Assembly: GCA_050084515.1 (NCBI GenBank)
Contig: CM114273.1
Coordinates: forward strand, 20,150,001-20,214,000
Direction: 5' to 3'
Source: Blasia pusilla
Taxonomy: Eukaryota; Marchantiophyta; Marchantiopsida; Blasiales
Length of the DNA stretch: 64,000 bases
The notes under the pieces were generated by a model. It saw only the letters and a list, made by a program, of their open reading frames with translations. It did not search any database and was not told where the DNA came from. Of this stretch, positions 37,201 to 48,820 are shown one piece after another. The position numbers were made by a program, and so were the translations under genes. Positions within the stretch are counted from its first letter, which is position 1, and each line of letters opens with the position of its first letter.

Positions 37201-37530
37201 GATGACAAATGTGAAACTCATAGGTATTTGTTGATGAGAGGCCTATTCCTAATAATACTATAGATTTTTCATATTTTTTAATTTTACAATACCATGAGAT
37301 AAGATCCCGAGGCAATCTTTTCTCTTTTGTGAAGGCTTAGTCTCTAAATTCTATTATGTGTTTCTTTTAATAATAGAAGGGTAGAATTATAATATTAGTA
37401 GACCTTTAGGTGAAAGTCATATCTTAGGTAAGTAAACACCCATATTCTAGAAGTGACCTTCTTTTAAATAAAAAAACACCCAAAAACACCACTTCTCCTA
37501 TTATATGAAAATCTATTTGTGTTTCGTGAC
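34261..37530. mobile_element. Repeat family R, composite copy with LTR-like direct repeats
   Basis: Direct repeats at 34,305-35,045 and 36,606-37,345 flank a middle part (35,046-36,605) that is nearly identical to 19,076-20,630. The right repeat continues to 37,530 with sequence also present at 31,262-31,428; the left one stops at 35,045, so it is truncated there. A 44-bp piece at the left end (34,261-34,304) is duplicated in tandem. No protein domain is encoded. The arrangement suggests a large non-autonomous LTR retroelement, rearranged after insertion. Confidence 0.65.
36390..36605. repeat. Short tandem repeats inside family R (about 105 bp)
   Basis: Units share 'ttctagca(a/g)tagcgag', 'gcagaagcagattttt' and 'gggattgaggcaaatggcga'. 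The same array occurs at 20,408-20,630. It yields Cys/Ser/Leu-rich chance frames on the minus strand. Confidence 0.7.
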
Positions 37531-38525
37531 AAAATATATATCACCTTAAAACAACTACTCTAATTTCGGAATCGGTCACTTTAATGGGTAGTATTTATCC
37601 CATGGATTTTTATGCAATCCTGAATCCAATCACGTTGAGCTTTCCAATCCCGTAATTCTAGGACTTCCCTAGTTTCGCTTGTCCAGCGCTTTGCAAGAAA
37701 TTCACGCTGAAGTGGCACACGGAATGAAATCCCTCCGACGAGGTTACCAGTGGAATCGCAGCCCTCTTCCGTTGGAAGATGAGATTTCTAGACCAGTTAC
37801 ATCTGCTCCACAACACAAGGCACTTCATCCGTCAGGCTAGTTTAAACTAGCGGTTCTTCCCTCGTTGACTAAAGGAGGTTTGGGCATGAGCTTCCGATTT
37901 TCTGTAGACGCAAAATCTCATTTCAGGATGAAAAGGCTTCTAGCTTTGTCATTATAAATGGATAGAATTCGTTATAACGTGGAACAAATCTCGGACGAAG
38001 TAGAAGAAAGTAGCTACTTACCTTTCAATCTCTTGCTGGTCCACTTCTCTCGAATTCATCATTGGCTCATGGTTTTCCGCCTGTTCTTTTTGTGGCGAAC
38101 TGATGGACCAGGGATGGCCGAGGTTTTGTGAACCTGCACATTCGGGGAGCTCAAAAGACCCAAGTTATGTGGATAGTAAAAGCTGCTCAAGTCGTAGCCA
38201 AGGAAGCTGTCAGTCCGGCAGACTGCAGGGCCAGCTAGAGGTGCACGTCGCAGCAAAAGCGATCGATCGAAAACTCCAAAACTCAAGAGCATATTTTTTT
38301 CTGAGGCTGCCCTTCTCCCTTCGCCCCTCCCTTTTCCCGCGGCAAGTGGCAGGCTGACGGACATGCCACTGCCAAAAGGATCATCCCATTCGGAGTTCCG
38401 ATTCTGTAGTCTATAAGGGCGATTTGTCGCTACAAGAGTGACAGTGAGATCGCGTGTCCCGTATATGTATGCGAGCAATGAGCATATGGGTAAGGCTCCT
38501 AAATTTGCCCAATTCCCTGGCATTT
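37531..38525. other. Intergenic insertion between family R and Lhcb block B
   Basis: This roughly 1-kb stretch has no counterpart beside Lhcb copy A, where the repeat and the Lhcb block abut directly. The open frame on the minus strand (38,571-38,059) has no recognised domain. Confidence 0.45.
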
Positions 38526-38529
38526 TCGG

Positions 38530-39835
38530 CATTGGAACTGGATAACTGGATGACCATACCGCGATCTGCACCCTCTTTTTAACCTACCAAGTTAACTGGA
38601 ATTGAGATCGTTCATATATTATGTAGCCGTTGCACTACTGACTCCGACTGGAGTGTGCTCGAGCGTTCGACCCGGATATCCGCTTTCCCTGCGGGAGTGA
38701 ACTCACTCAAGGAGCTTAGACCCAGATGTTGTTGCAATGGCGATGGATGACGGTCCTCGCATTCCTGTGATGCAAGAGACGTCATGCTTACAGCCAACAC
38801 CGGCACCTACGGGTGGCAATTTACAGAATGAGCCGGGACTCGGACGGGCGGTGAAAGAATTGGATCACATGTAGTAGAACGAGGAGACGTTTGGGTTCAC
38901 GGTTCTAATTTGTTTTCAAAGGTTGAAATCGTACTTGAATCGAAGTTCTCTGGTCTGAGGTTTCGTTCTTATTACGTTTGAAATGGCGTCGAAGCTGAAT
39001 GATCAATGCGCTAGGGCTCTCCGTCTTTCACATGGATTGTGGCTGCCAGGAGGCGGTTCATACTGGTGGATTTCGAAGGTCAGTGTCCGTTCCTTCTGAT
39101 TGAGAAACGATGACAGCTTTGGAAGAAAATTGGAGTGGGGGTTTTAATTTCGGACCGTAGCTGCTCTGTTTCGGAAACCAGGATTCTATATTACACCCAT
39201 CTTTAGAGCACCCATCGACAGTTAGGCAGTATGCATCCTTCATCCTTAGTTAACATGGGCGATGATTACACGCAATCTTACCTAAGGTGAAATCTTTAGG
39301 CAGGTGGCTGGTATCCAAACAAGTCCAGAACCATCAGACAGGACTGCTGTAATTGATTGCATGCATGGACAGATAATGAACCGAAACAATCATTCCACAT
39401 CCCCTTCGAAAGCTGTCACATCCCGTTCCAAACGAGCTTGAAGACTGATCGGAGAACAGGGCGGAGTCTCAGCCATCCTGGACAGAATCCTTCCACGGGT
39501 AATCATCATACTGTTATTTGGACAAAGATCAAGTCCAAAACCAATTCGGACAACAACTCCCAACCGAACTTAACAAATCGGCATATATTAAAAAAACAAT
39601 GCGATCATTAGGATCACAACGCTGTTCAATTGAAAGGCCAACAGAATTTCCAAAAACGTTACGCAGCTTTATCTACAGGATTTCAATCTTCGAAGTGGCC
39701 AGCGGAAGTATGATACATGTCCCGTGTTGAAGAGACGAAAGACGCTTTGCAACCGGGCCAGACTAAAATTCAGTCAAATATAAATCTCATTCGCTCCGAG
39801 AAATTAGGAAGTGGCCGCGCGCGCCCATGATCGCT
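38530..39835. repeat. Lhcb duplication block B, 3' flank
   Basis: It is the counterpart of 31,430-32,491: same order of matches with indels, moderate identity up to about 39,650 and almost complete identity from there into exon 2. No other gene is recognised. Confidence 0.75.
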
Positions 39836-40782
39836 CTATGATCCGGGGGTGAAGTTGGTGGCATACGCCCATGCATTGTTTGCAACGGGGTCAGCCAAGT
39901 GGTCCGACAGGTTCTCGATGGGTCCTTTCCGGTAACGATGGCCTGGACGAAGAACCCGAACATGGAAAACATGGCCAGCCTTCCGTTCTTGAGCTCCTTG
40001 ACCTTCAGCTCGGCGAAGGTGTCGGGGTCCTCGGCCAAGTTCAAGGGGTCGAACGATCCTCCGGGGTAGATCGGGTCCGTCACGTCTCCCAATGGTCCTC
40101 CTGCTACTCTGTACCCCTCGATGGCTCCCATGAGCACCACTTGGCAAGCCCAGATGGCGAGGATGCTCTGCGCGTGGACGAGGCTCGAGTTGCCCAGGTA
40201 GTCCAGGCCTCCCTCGGCGAAGATCTGTGATCCGGCCTTGAACCACACGGCCTCGCCGAACTTGACTCCGTTCTTGGACAGCAGCTCGGGTGTGACGCAT
40301 CCCAGAGCTCCGAGCATGGCCCATCGGGCGTGAATCACCTCCAATTCGCGGTTCTTGGAGAAGGTCTCGGGGTCAGCTGAGAGTCCAGCGGTATCCCAAC
40401 CGTAGTCACCGGGGAATTCACCGGTCAAGTAGGAAGGGGTGGCACCCGAGAATGGGCCCAAGTACTTGGGTCGGTCCTCACCATACCTGCATTCGCAACG
40501 AATCACTGATGTTAGTCCATTCAGTTCACGACAGCAAGAGATTCGACGGAGAACGCGGGCGGGGGCCGACATTGGAGCGATCTAATATCGACACATATGA
40601 AACGGTCGGGATCGGAAAGACTCTGTTGCTGCTCACCAGATGCTGGTGGAAGTGACCTTGGACTTGGTGTTGCGCATCACCACGCGGGCCTCGCCGGCGT
40701 TCACCTTCTGTGCGAGCGCATTGCTGGAGGCTCCCACGGCCTGACCCAAGAAGGTTGATGAAGCATTGGCGGTGGCTGCCAT
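39787..40782 (-). pseudogene. Lhcb: Light-harvesting chlorophyll a/b-binding protein, copy B, frameshifted near 3' end
   Basis: Exon 1 is 40,782-40,637 and exon 2 starts at 40,486; the intron splits the same Trp codon as in copy A. Exon 1 encodes a transit peptide and mature N-terminus that differ from copy A (for example VTSTSIW before YGEDR). Exon 2 is almost identical to copy A except for one missing base near 39,924 (GGTCCTTT against GGTCCCTTT). That shifts the frame after AIVTGK and replaces about 30 residues, including the C-terminal amphipathic helix and the DHLADP segment with a chlorophyll-ligand His, by a basic tail ending at 39,787. The original stop is still present at 39,836. If the base is missing only in the assembly, the gene would encode a normal 265-residue LHCII protein. 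Confidence 0.9.
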
Positions 40783-40882
40783 TGCGAAAGTTGGAGTGCG
40801 CGCGATGGAGATTGCTAGACTATTCGACCGAAGAAGATGGCTCTATACTGGTGTATACGGAGATCCTCAAGACCACCATCGC

Positions 40883-40888
40883 TTATAT
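40883..40888 (-). promoter_or_regulatory. TATA box of Lhcb copy B
   Basis: GAATATAAGC on the minus strand, about 100 bp upstream of the start codon. It differs from the copy A box, in line with the diverged 5' regions. Confidence 0.5.
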
Positions 40889-40909
40889 TCCTCATAGCGC
40901 TCGGAGCTA

Positions 40910-41800
40910 ACCACCTGTGGACCCCACCTCAGTCGCTTGCTTGGCCTGGAGCGGGAGGATGAGGATCGCGCCCCGGCAATCGAGAGAACCAGTAGCGATC
41001 CCGTTGTCAGCCTCCTATGGCTTCGATCGATTTGTGACTGAATCGCTTCGTGGCTCTTGGATATCCTTCGTACCGTACCGGTTACGCGCCGCAGAGAGGA
41101 ACTTCGTAACTATATGTGGACCACTATAACTCGACAATCAAACGCAGTCCTCTTAAGACCAAGAAGAAAGCCCAGTATCCAGGTGGTCCGAAACAAAGAT
41201 GCACTTCGATAAAAACGAGTGATGGAAAACCCATCGGAAGTACAAAAGAGGGGGACTCAAAGAGTCAAAACCTGAAGGCCACAACACGACCAGAAAAGGA
41301 AGAAGGGGGCATTCCCCCCCCTAACGACGAAACTCACCAACAGCAGAGACAATATCAGCAACAACAAGAGAGCTATGACTACTACTAAGTGGGCCTCTAG
41401 CGCGGCGTCTCCACACCTGAGCCCGCCGCAAAATCCCATTAGCCTGGGCACTGCAACGCTATGGAGACCGCCGCCTACAATACAGAATCGTAGTAGCTAA
41501 GGACAACCCATTTCTCGAGTGGAGATGATGGGCGCGATCCGTGAACGAAGTCGAACCTCTCCCCATAGCCCCATACATCTCTATGGCCAGGGGATGAAGA
41601 TGTGTCCTCGTGTAGTCGATCAGAGATATGTGTCTTCTTCGCCGCCGCCGCCGCTCCTTGTAGCATTCGCCCTTGGGCCACCACTTGGGCTCGCAGATTG
41701 CCTCCCGCGTAGGATCCGTGACTATCACGCCCGCCACAACCACCTCACCTCACGTGTCATGTAGAGATCGGCACGAATGAGGGAATCCCGCATGGAGTAG
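40910..41800. other. Intergenic, no gene seen
   Basis: Short chance open frames only. A 35-bp stretch at 41,193-41,227 is identical to 2,975-3,009. This may be the 3' flank or tail region of the LINE that follows on the minus strand. Confidence 0.4.
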
Positions 41801-41807
41801 TGCTCTC

Positions 41808-44600
41808 TCACATGGAAGCCACTCTCCCGAGCAATCCGAACATGATATCCCCCGCATCATCGTGAGTGGCTATCCTCTCACCCCAATCGACAGCGTGCCA
41901 AATGCACACCAAGTGGATCCAGGCTCGGCGACACTCATCGAGCGTGTCGAACCAACCACCGATGGTTGGGGAGGCCCAAGCGGAACCGCATCGCTGCGTG
42001 GTATAGGTAAGTGGTGCGACACGGAAAGCTGGAGAAGGGGCGCCCCTACCCATGAGCCGTGCCTCTTTCCGAGCAAGAGCGAACACGGGCCCTAACCTCC
42101 ATGGGGATATTCCCGTCCGACATAATGCCTCTAAAACTGCCTCAAAGTGGGCTTCCATCAAGGAAGATTGGAGCCTGATCGACGGAGGTAACTAAGGAGG
42201 AGAAAGTGGGGAGAACGGCTCTGGCCTCAACTCAAGGGAATCTCTACAAGCCGTGAGTGAAGACTCAAGTGGGAAAGAGCCATCCTCGACTGGGAGACGA
42301 GTGTAGAAGGAGCGGTCTATCTCTAACCAAAAATCGGGAGCAAAGGAGGGGTGCCACTATGGCCCAACTCCCTAAAAAAGCGGAGGGCGCCACTAACTCG
42401 GTCGAGAGAAGACCTACTCCACCAAAAGAAATCGGCCAAGAGGCCTGTCTACGAGCTAACTCCCCCATGGGGCACTCTAAGGAGCCGGGTCCTAGAAGAT
42501 CCCCAAACACCTGCATGAGCTTCCTATCAAAGGATCTATATAGGGAAGAAAGGTGACTAGATGTCCGCATGGCAGTTCTAGTGAGGTAACCAGGTCTACG
42601 AGCAAAACAAGAAGAGAGAATGCCGAAGGCGACTTGAGGGTCACCAATCCTCGTAAGATCATCAACGTGGAGAAGATCCTCGGTAAGAGCCGCCACGTAA
42701 AGTCGATACAAAGTCCTGGCTCCCGAGCGGTACTCCCAAGACTCGAAGCCCTCCGACAGGTCGCAAGAAGCCGTCGGGTAAATGTAGATCATCACGTAGG
42801 CCTAATGGAGACCAAGCCTTGCACTTCCCCACCTTCACCGCCAGGCCGACACGTGCCAACTGTGGTTGAAAAGTGCTCGAATGCAGGGACAACCAGATCT
42901 CGGGACCAACAATATGAGTATCATCTCGCCAAAGAAGGGAACATGCAACCCGGGAAAGCCTCCACCGTAGAGAAAGAACCGCTCGTAATGAGCCACAAAG
43001 CAAACAACGCGCCACCCAGAGGGTCACCCCGACGAGTCCCGGTAGAGAGGACTCCAAGACCGTGACCTCCTCCTCGAATCGACCATGGTGGAAATAGAGG
43101 GCCGAAGGGGCCCCATAAAAAGCCTGCACAAAGGGAATGAGGCTCGCCATGGGGCCACCCGTCCCCTCAACTCGTGAATATAGTAGCCCGAGATATTGAG
43201 TTGAAGGCGTTCTCCACGCCCACTTGGAGAACCACCCACTCTGGATGTACATCTAGACAAGCCCTCAAACCTAAGGCAACCGTCTCACATCCGGGCGTGG
43301 CAACTCCAAAGCGGTGCGGACTCGGATGTGATCGAAAGCCTCACGGAATTGCAAAGCGAGAGTACGACTCACCAACCGCAAGAGCACCTCACCTATGGCA
43401 ATCGGACGGATACCACCACCCCCTTGACAACGCCAAAAGTCGCCCCGCCCTAATACTTGGGCCATGCTGTTGGCACTCTCCCGAGCTAGGTGAGAGGCAA
43501 CCTGAAGCAACTTTCGGAGAAGCCGCTAGCGGTGTCCTGGAAGGAAAGCAATCACGAAGGTGTTCGTACATCATACCAGCACAAACCTCCGCCGCAATCC
43601 TCGGAGAACGCCCGAGTGCCCGTGCAAAGAGGGACGGGTCAAGGCATATAGCCGTGTCGGGTGGAAGTCACGCAAAAGCTGGAATGTCAACCGATGGACG
43701 AGGATGTAGCCTCGGAGGGCATCGATGGTAACGGTGGCAGAGCCATGTCCATCGGGCGAAGAGCACGCGGTACCGCGAGTACTCACAGGCTCGCCCCGTG
43801 TCCTACATCGTCGCAACCTGGCTGCTCCAGGATCGCCTGCCGGGAAACCAGGTGAACTACTTCCTCTGGCCTGGCGAATGCCACAAACTCACTGCAGAGA
43901 CTCCCAATCACCTCCTCGAAAAGCGTCTCAGACGTGCTATAACCTCTCTATGACCGGCCTTCCCTCCCGAGTGTAACGAAGACACCATCGTGGAAGGAGA
44001 AGTAGTAGGTACCACGAGAGCTCATCCATAGGATCAAGGGCGATCCTAGCGAGGGGAAGGAGGAATGCGTGGCGGAGGTCGTCCCGAATAGCATGGGGGG
44101 ATCCTATGAAACAACCTCGGCAGGGAAAACGGGTCTCAAGAGACCTATAATCTTTCCTTGGTGGGACCTCAACCACTCCCATGCCTCGGAGGGGGCGATG
44201 ATGCGGGAAGCACCGGAGAGCATCCATGGTCGGCAGGGAGGGACCACCCATCCAAATCTATCAAAGTCGGGATGTTTAGCCGCTAAGTGGTTCCGAATTC
44301 TAACGAGTGAAGAATTCGGGACAACATGGGCATTTAGTATCCGACTAGACGACCCACGGGTCCCCCACACGGGAGCCAATGCGGTCGAGGCATGGATGCA
44401 ACTCACCAAGAAGAGGATATGGCCCCTCCAATAAAATCGTGCGACAATCCCCCCGTCAATATGATCTGTCATCCCCATTCGAACGAGCGGTCCTGGCAAA
44501 CCACTCTCTTCCCGACCACGGTAATGCTCCCTCTAACATAAACTCTCACCTACCAACATCACCTAGGACTTCTAGTCCCAACCCCCTCCCAAAAATAAAC
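41808..44600 (-). mobile_element. LINE-type (non-LTR) retrotransposon remnant, reverse transcriptase
   Basis: Minus-strand frames in order give an upstream segment (44,499-44,104), then GGGIRPIAIGEVLLRLVSR (within 43,510-43,271), which is the RPI(A/S)IGE..YRL block of non-LTR reverse transcriptases. Next is RDDTHIVGP near 42,925, the active-site box; the family usually has ADD followed by THI. Then RRQASWPISFGGVGLLS with APSAFLGSW (42,795-42,265), a typical C-terminal block. Frames shift repeatedly, so the element is dead. No endonuclease, poly-A tail or target duplication was identified. The last part (42,161-41,808) is assigned by position only. Confidence 0.7.
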
Positions 44601-45740
44601 TCATGAATACGTAGAGTTGCTAAGAGTGTGAAAAGATCATGGGCCCTTCAAGATAAAATAGATGAGAAGAAAAGTGTATGTACAGGGAAGGGTAACAAAT
44701 ACAAACGAGAATCGAACCAAAATGAGAAGCACATACGACAAATACGACAAACAAGAAAGGACTTGGGAAAGGAGGGGAAGGGTGGGTGAATAGAGGACGT
44801 TACCTTAGGAAATTTCTCCAAATGACAATAAGCTAAACCCTAATATTCACATTTGGAACCCTAATATGAACCGAATTCTAAAAAGATGAATAAAAATAAA
44901 AATACTTCACGCCATGCAGCAAGGTCGGATCAAAACGAAGCTCGCCACGCTCTCCGTTTGACATGTAGCACGTCTCTTTTCGTCCCCTACGCCCTCCGTC
45001 CTTCCTCCCGCCGTCCCAATCCATGCCTCTCGCCGTCCCCGCCCAAAATCGCTGCTCCGTTCCATTCCAGCGGGTCCGAAGGAAAGGAGGGGGGGGTCAC
45101 AGGCCAGATTCGACTCCTAATCGGACGGCCTATATCGAAGGATCCGATGCTGCGACCAATGAACTGGCTTAAAATTAAGAGTGAACTATGATAATTGGGA
45201 AGGGACCCGGTGCACCTACCCAACTCATTCCGTGTCTTTTGGCTGTTTTATTTCTTCTTAGGAGGGATGGAGACCGTTTATCCTTCCATCTATACTCATC
45301 ATCATATTTTATAATAGGTTATCATTCCATCTATTATCATAGGAGTGGTTTTCAAAGGAGGACATTGGATTGTTTGCCATGTGTCTTTTGACTCTGGAAT
45401 GTAAGACGTGTGGCATGGGCATTCAGGTGGGGGGCATTTAAGTAAGAGAATGGGGTTTTCAGGGTTAGGGACCGTGGAGTTAGGTACCGTGGAGTGGACC
45501 GTGCATCGCATGGTCCCTTCTCGGGTCTTAACTAGTAGGACTTCATGGTCATTTCCACAAGATTCAGAGAGCTATCATGACTATACATTAATAATTTTTA
45601 TGTATATAAATTCACGAATGGTAGAGCCAAGGAATCACGAATGATAGTATCGAGGCGATCACTTCTTCATAACATCGAGCCCCGAATTTCCTAACTATGA
45701 AGTCCCTATAACTACTTTACGCTTATACACAAGAAAAATA
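44601..45740. other. Intergenic, no gene seen
   Basis: No supportable open frame. Near 45,308-45,370 and 45,465-45,495 there are short internal direct repeats ('ttatcattccatctat'-like; 'taggtaccgtggag'-like) without further meaning. Confidence 0.4.
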
Positions 45741-45744
45741 GCAC

Positions 45745-46530
45745 AGCTAGTGTTTGTTGTGGGCATACGCATCACTACACAACATACATCGCTGTCACCG
45801 AACACACACACAAATACGCACGATCCCATGCTAACGCATGGCATCCAAACAACGAGACCAGAAGTACCAAAAAAATCGGGCCCAATAAATCAAGATCCAA
45901 TCTCTCTCAATACCGTAGCTCTCAAATGTGTGCTCTCTCACATGTCTCTCTCAATATCAAGCCAAACACACTCTCCTAATGAGAGGCTTGGGTTACACAC
46001 ACAAGGCAACCAAGACCATAGCTCCGCAGCCTCATGCCAAGAGGTTCAACAAAGAGAGAATGAGCTCTCAAGCTCTCTCTCCTTGAGGTATACCCCTCCC
46101 CTCTCCCAAGCTCTCTCCATGGTAACTTATGCTCCCAATCACCTCCTTGGCTCTTGACGTGATGTAGGAGGTCAAGGGCCACTTAACAGAAATAGAAAGT
46201 CGACCATATGCTTAAAATGGTACTTACCTAAAATAGTAAGTTCCTCAAAATGGCTCCAAATGAGTCGAAACGAAGGGAAAATCTACTCTCTCAGGTTTCC
46301 TAGGGCCTCAACAAGTCATCCTCAACCTATTGAGCCTCTCCTCCACTACTCCCGAAGGCGCTCTATTGGATCTCACGGACCTATCCAAAAAGACATGACA
46401 GATGTGGTGCGCATACACATCGCTATACAACGTACATCGTTGTCACCGAACACACACACAAACACGCATGATCCCATGCTAACGCATGACATCAACACAA
46501 CGAGACACAAAGTACCAAAATATCTCCAAT
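45745..46530 (-). repeat. E3 3' LTR region with two copies of its start
   Basis: Reading on the minus strand, a polypurine-like tract (near 46,540-46,531) follows the E3 pol end. The next ~130 bp (46,525-46,388) is homologous to the start of the E1 3' LTR. The same ~130 bp occurs again at 45,880-45,749, about 640 bp further on. This suggests either an LTR of about 640 bp followed by a second LTR start, or an internal duplication. Confidence 0.5.
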
Positions 46531-46709
46531 CGCCCCCTAGCTGGTGGTTAGATCCCTCTAATTCCAGATAGCCATCTATCCCTACCTACCAAGACATACA
46601 TCTCTCGGACACTAAGAGCAAGAAGGCCAGGTGCTCATGTGGCCCCATCGTTAGTGGCCTTCTTGTCATCCATATTACATACACAAGTCAGAATGTAGAA
46701 CTACCTACG

Positions 46710-46850
46710 CTATGTACATCTGGGATCCATCCATGTCCCTGAGGAACCCTAGTCAGAGATGGCATCAAACATGCCATATGCCATCCTCTCGAACATCAAT
46801 CACAGACTCATAGTGGCTGCACCGCAGGCAGAACCACACAACATACATCG
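46710..46850 (-). pseudogene. E3 C-terminal PHD finger
   Basis: LRCMLCGSACGAATMSL, then after a one-base shift CSRGWHMACL, and finally WMDPRCT with a stop at 46,712-46,710, the same end as in E1. The ligand order Cys-Cys, Cys-Cys, His-Cys and a terminal Cys pair fits C4HC3. The first two ligands are kept here and one of the last pair is Asp, while in E1 the last pair (CPRC) is intact; together the copies show all ligand positions. Confidence 0.72.
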
Positions 46851-46859
46851 CAAGCCTGC

Positions 46860-48050
46860 AAAAACTACTGCTAAGGTCAGATCAAATGTATTGTCAATAT
46901 TTGGAAAGTGACACGGCGCACAGTTTCGCACATGGTCCTTCCAAACCATACCATCGCGTCCCTCCAATAAGAGAACACATGATGGCAAAACTTCATGCAC
47001 TCTCAAGATGGTGCGCCCTGCAGTCATATCCAACGTCGTGGGTGCCCTCTGTTGTAAGTAGACATAGTCTCCCTGATGAAACCTATGCATAGTAGGTCGA
47101 TAAGCACCTCCTCGTATAGTCGCATACCTCAATGTATCCCGATGCTGTGCAATAGCCAAGTTCTCAAACGCTATGGGCATCACTCTGTGGAAAAATTCAG
47201 CCCTCCGAAAACATGCTTGCATCCATACATCAAGTTCATCAAGGTTCAACACCTCTCCAACATCTTGATGAATGGCCGTAAGTAAATCTGGCTCACGGCC
47301 ATAAAGCGGCAAGTACAATGAGAAAGACGCTAAGGATGCCTGCATGCTGAATCTATATCCCATCGCCAACCATGGCAACTAAGGTCCCAATCTCCTAGGT
47401 GATCTCTGTGCAAGCCATACTTGCGTAATCCTCTCTTTAGTGTCTGCACAACCCTCTCCGCTAGTCCATCTGCCTCAAGATGATCTCGCGAAGTGATGCG
47501 GTGGTCGATCAGTGCCTGATCACACAAGGCCCAAAACTCCCCGCAAAACTCTGTACCCTAGTCTGTCAACACCTCACATGGTGCACTGTAATGACTCAGC
47601 ACTCAATTTAGGAAGCATACGCTATTCCTTCACTCACTTTTTCAAGAAATGCAACCAACTCTATCCACTTCCAAAAGTGCCTGACCATCACTAACAGATA
47701 ACGACTATGGCGCTCCGTCAAAGGCAAAGGTCCTGCAAAATCCAAACCAATTTATAACCTTAACCCATAATTGGAAGTGGATGCAACTGTGGAGTCGGAG
47801 CATTCATCGATGCTCGGACTTGATCACACACCATGCATCAAGCAACAAACTGCTGAACGTCAGTCTGCATGCCTTGCCACTAATACTGAAACTCGAGCAA
47901 GTTGTACGTCTGCTTCACTCCAAAATGACCCAACTCCTCGTGGGCATGACGCACCAAACGTGCTCTCTATGAAGGATGAGGCCCTAAACGCACTCTACCA
48001 TCCTCCCACACTTGCAACACATATGTCCCCTCCCATCGGAACTGTCTAGC
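46860..48050 (-). pseudogene. E3 integrase and C-terminal tail (broken)
   Basis: HAHEELGHFGV and CMVCDQVRAS form the HHCC module. The core is strongly damaged between 47,780 and 47,530. DGLAERVVQTLKRGL keeps the catalytic Glu region. The tail (47,378-46,860) includes LYGREPDL, AIAQHRDTLRYATIRGG, GDYVYLQQRAP and HEVLPSCVLLLEGRDG, a GPY/F-like module that leads into the PHD finger. Confidence 0.82.
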
Positions 48051-48424
48051 TCGTTGTAGGATCCGATCCCCCCTCTTTAGCACCCATTGTGCTCGCAACG
48101 TTGCCAGTACGCAGGTTCTCTAAGACCACTCCATCGTCGTGAATGTCTCGGCCACCTGTCATCTCCTCACCGGCCTTTGGACAAGGACTCTCCATCATGC
48201 CTCGCCATCGAAGTCGGAGCAATTTGGCTCTCCATAGCCAACAAGCCCAAATAGGCTGACGCATGCCATCTTCGCACCAACTCCTCATCACTCTCACCAT
48301 GCCAACGAGCTCCAATCACATCTCGCAGACTTAGGCATGGGTTACGACTCAAACCATCTGCATCTTGGTTGTGCGTCCTAGGTCTATGCACCACCTGGAA
48401 GTCATACTCTTGCAACAAAAGAGC

Positions 48425-48820
48425 CTACCTCGCAAGCTTTCCTATAAGCTTGTCGGACTCCATCAACCACTTAAGTGGCTGATGATCAGTAATGATGGTA
48501 AACGGATTTCCAAATAAATAACATCTAAAATGTGCCACAGCCCACACTACAGCCAAGCACTCACCCTCATATGAGCTATACTTTGCCTCTACAACTTTGT
48601 TCGAGTGACTAGCGTAAGCCACCACGAACTCTCTACCATCATCGTCATGTTGGATGTGCACGGCTCCAAGCCCCAACATGCTCCCATCGGTATGCAACTG
48701 GAAAGGACGTCCCCTGATCGGTCTCCTCAATTTGGGCGCGAACGTCAATCTGTCCTTGAGCATCTCAAATGCTCTCTCTTGCTCATCCCCCCACTGCCAC
48801 TCTTGATCCACCTTGGTTAG
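48425..48820 (-). pseudogene. E3 RNase H domain
   Basis: FQLHTDGSMLGLGAV, YEGECLAVVWAVAHFRCYL and ITDHQPLKWLMES keep the Asp, Glu and Asp catalytic positions. The next frame (48,418-48,167) continues with YDFQVVHRPRTHNQDADGLS, the usual linker to integrase. Confidence 0.85.

Noticed and set aside
38059-38571. 170-codon minus-strand frame
   Set aside because: No domain recognised; codon pattern is unremarkable and it has no counterpart beside Lhcb copy A.
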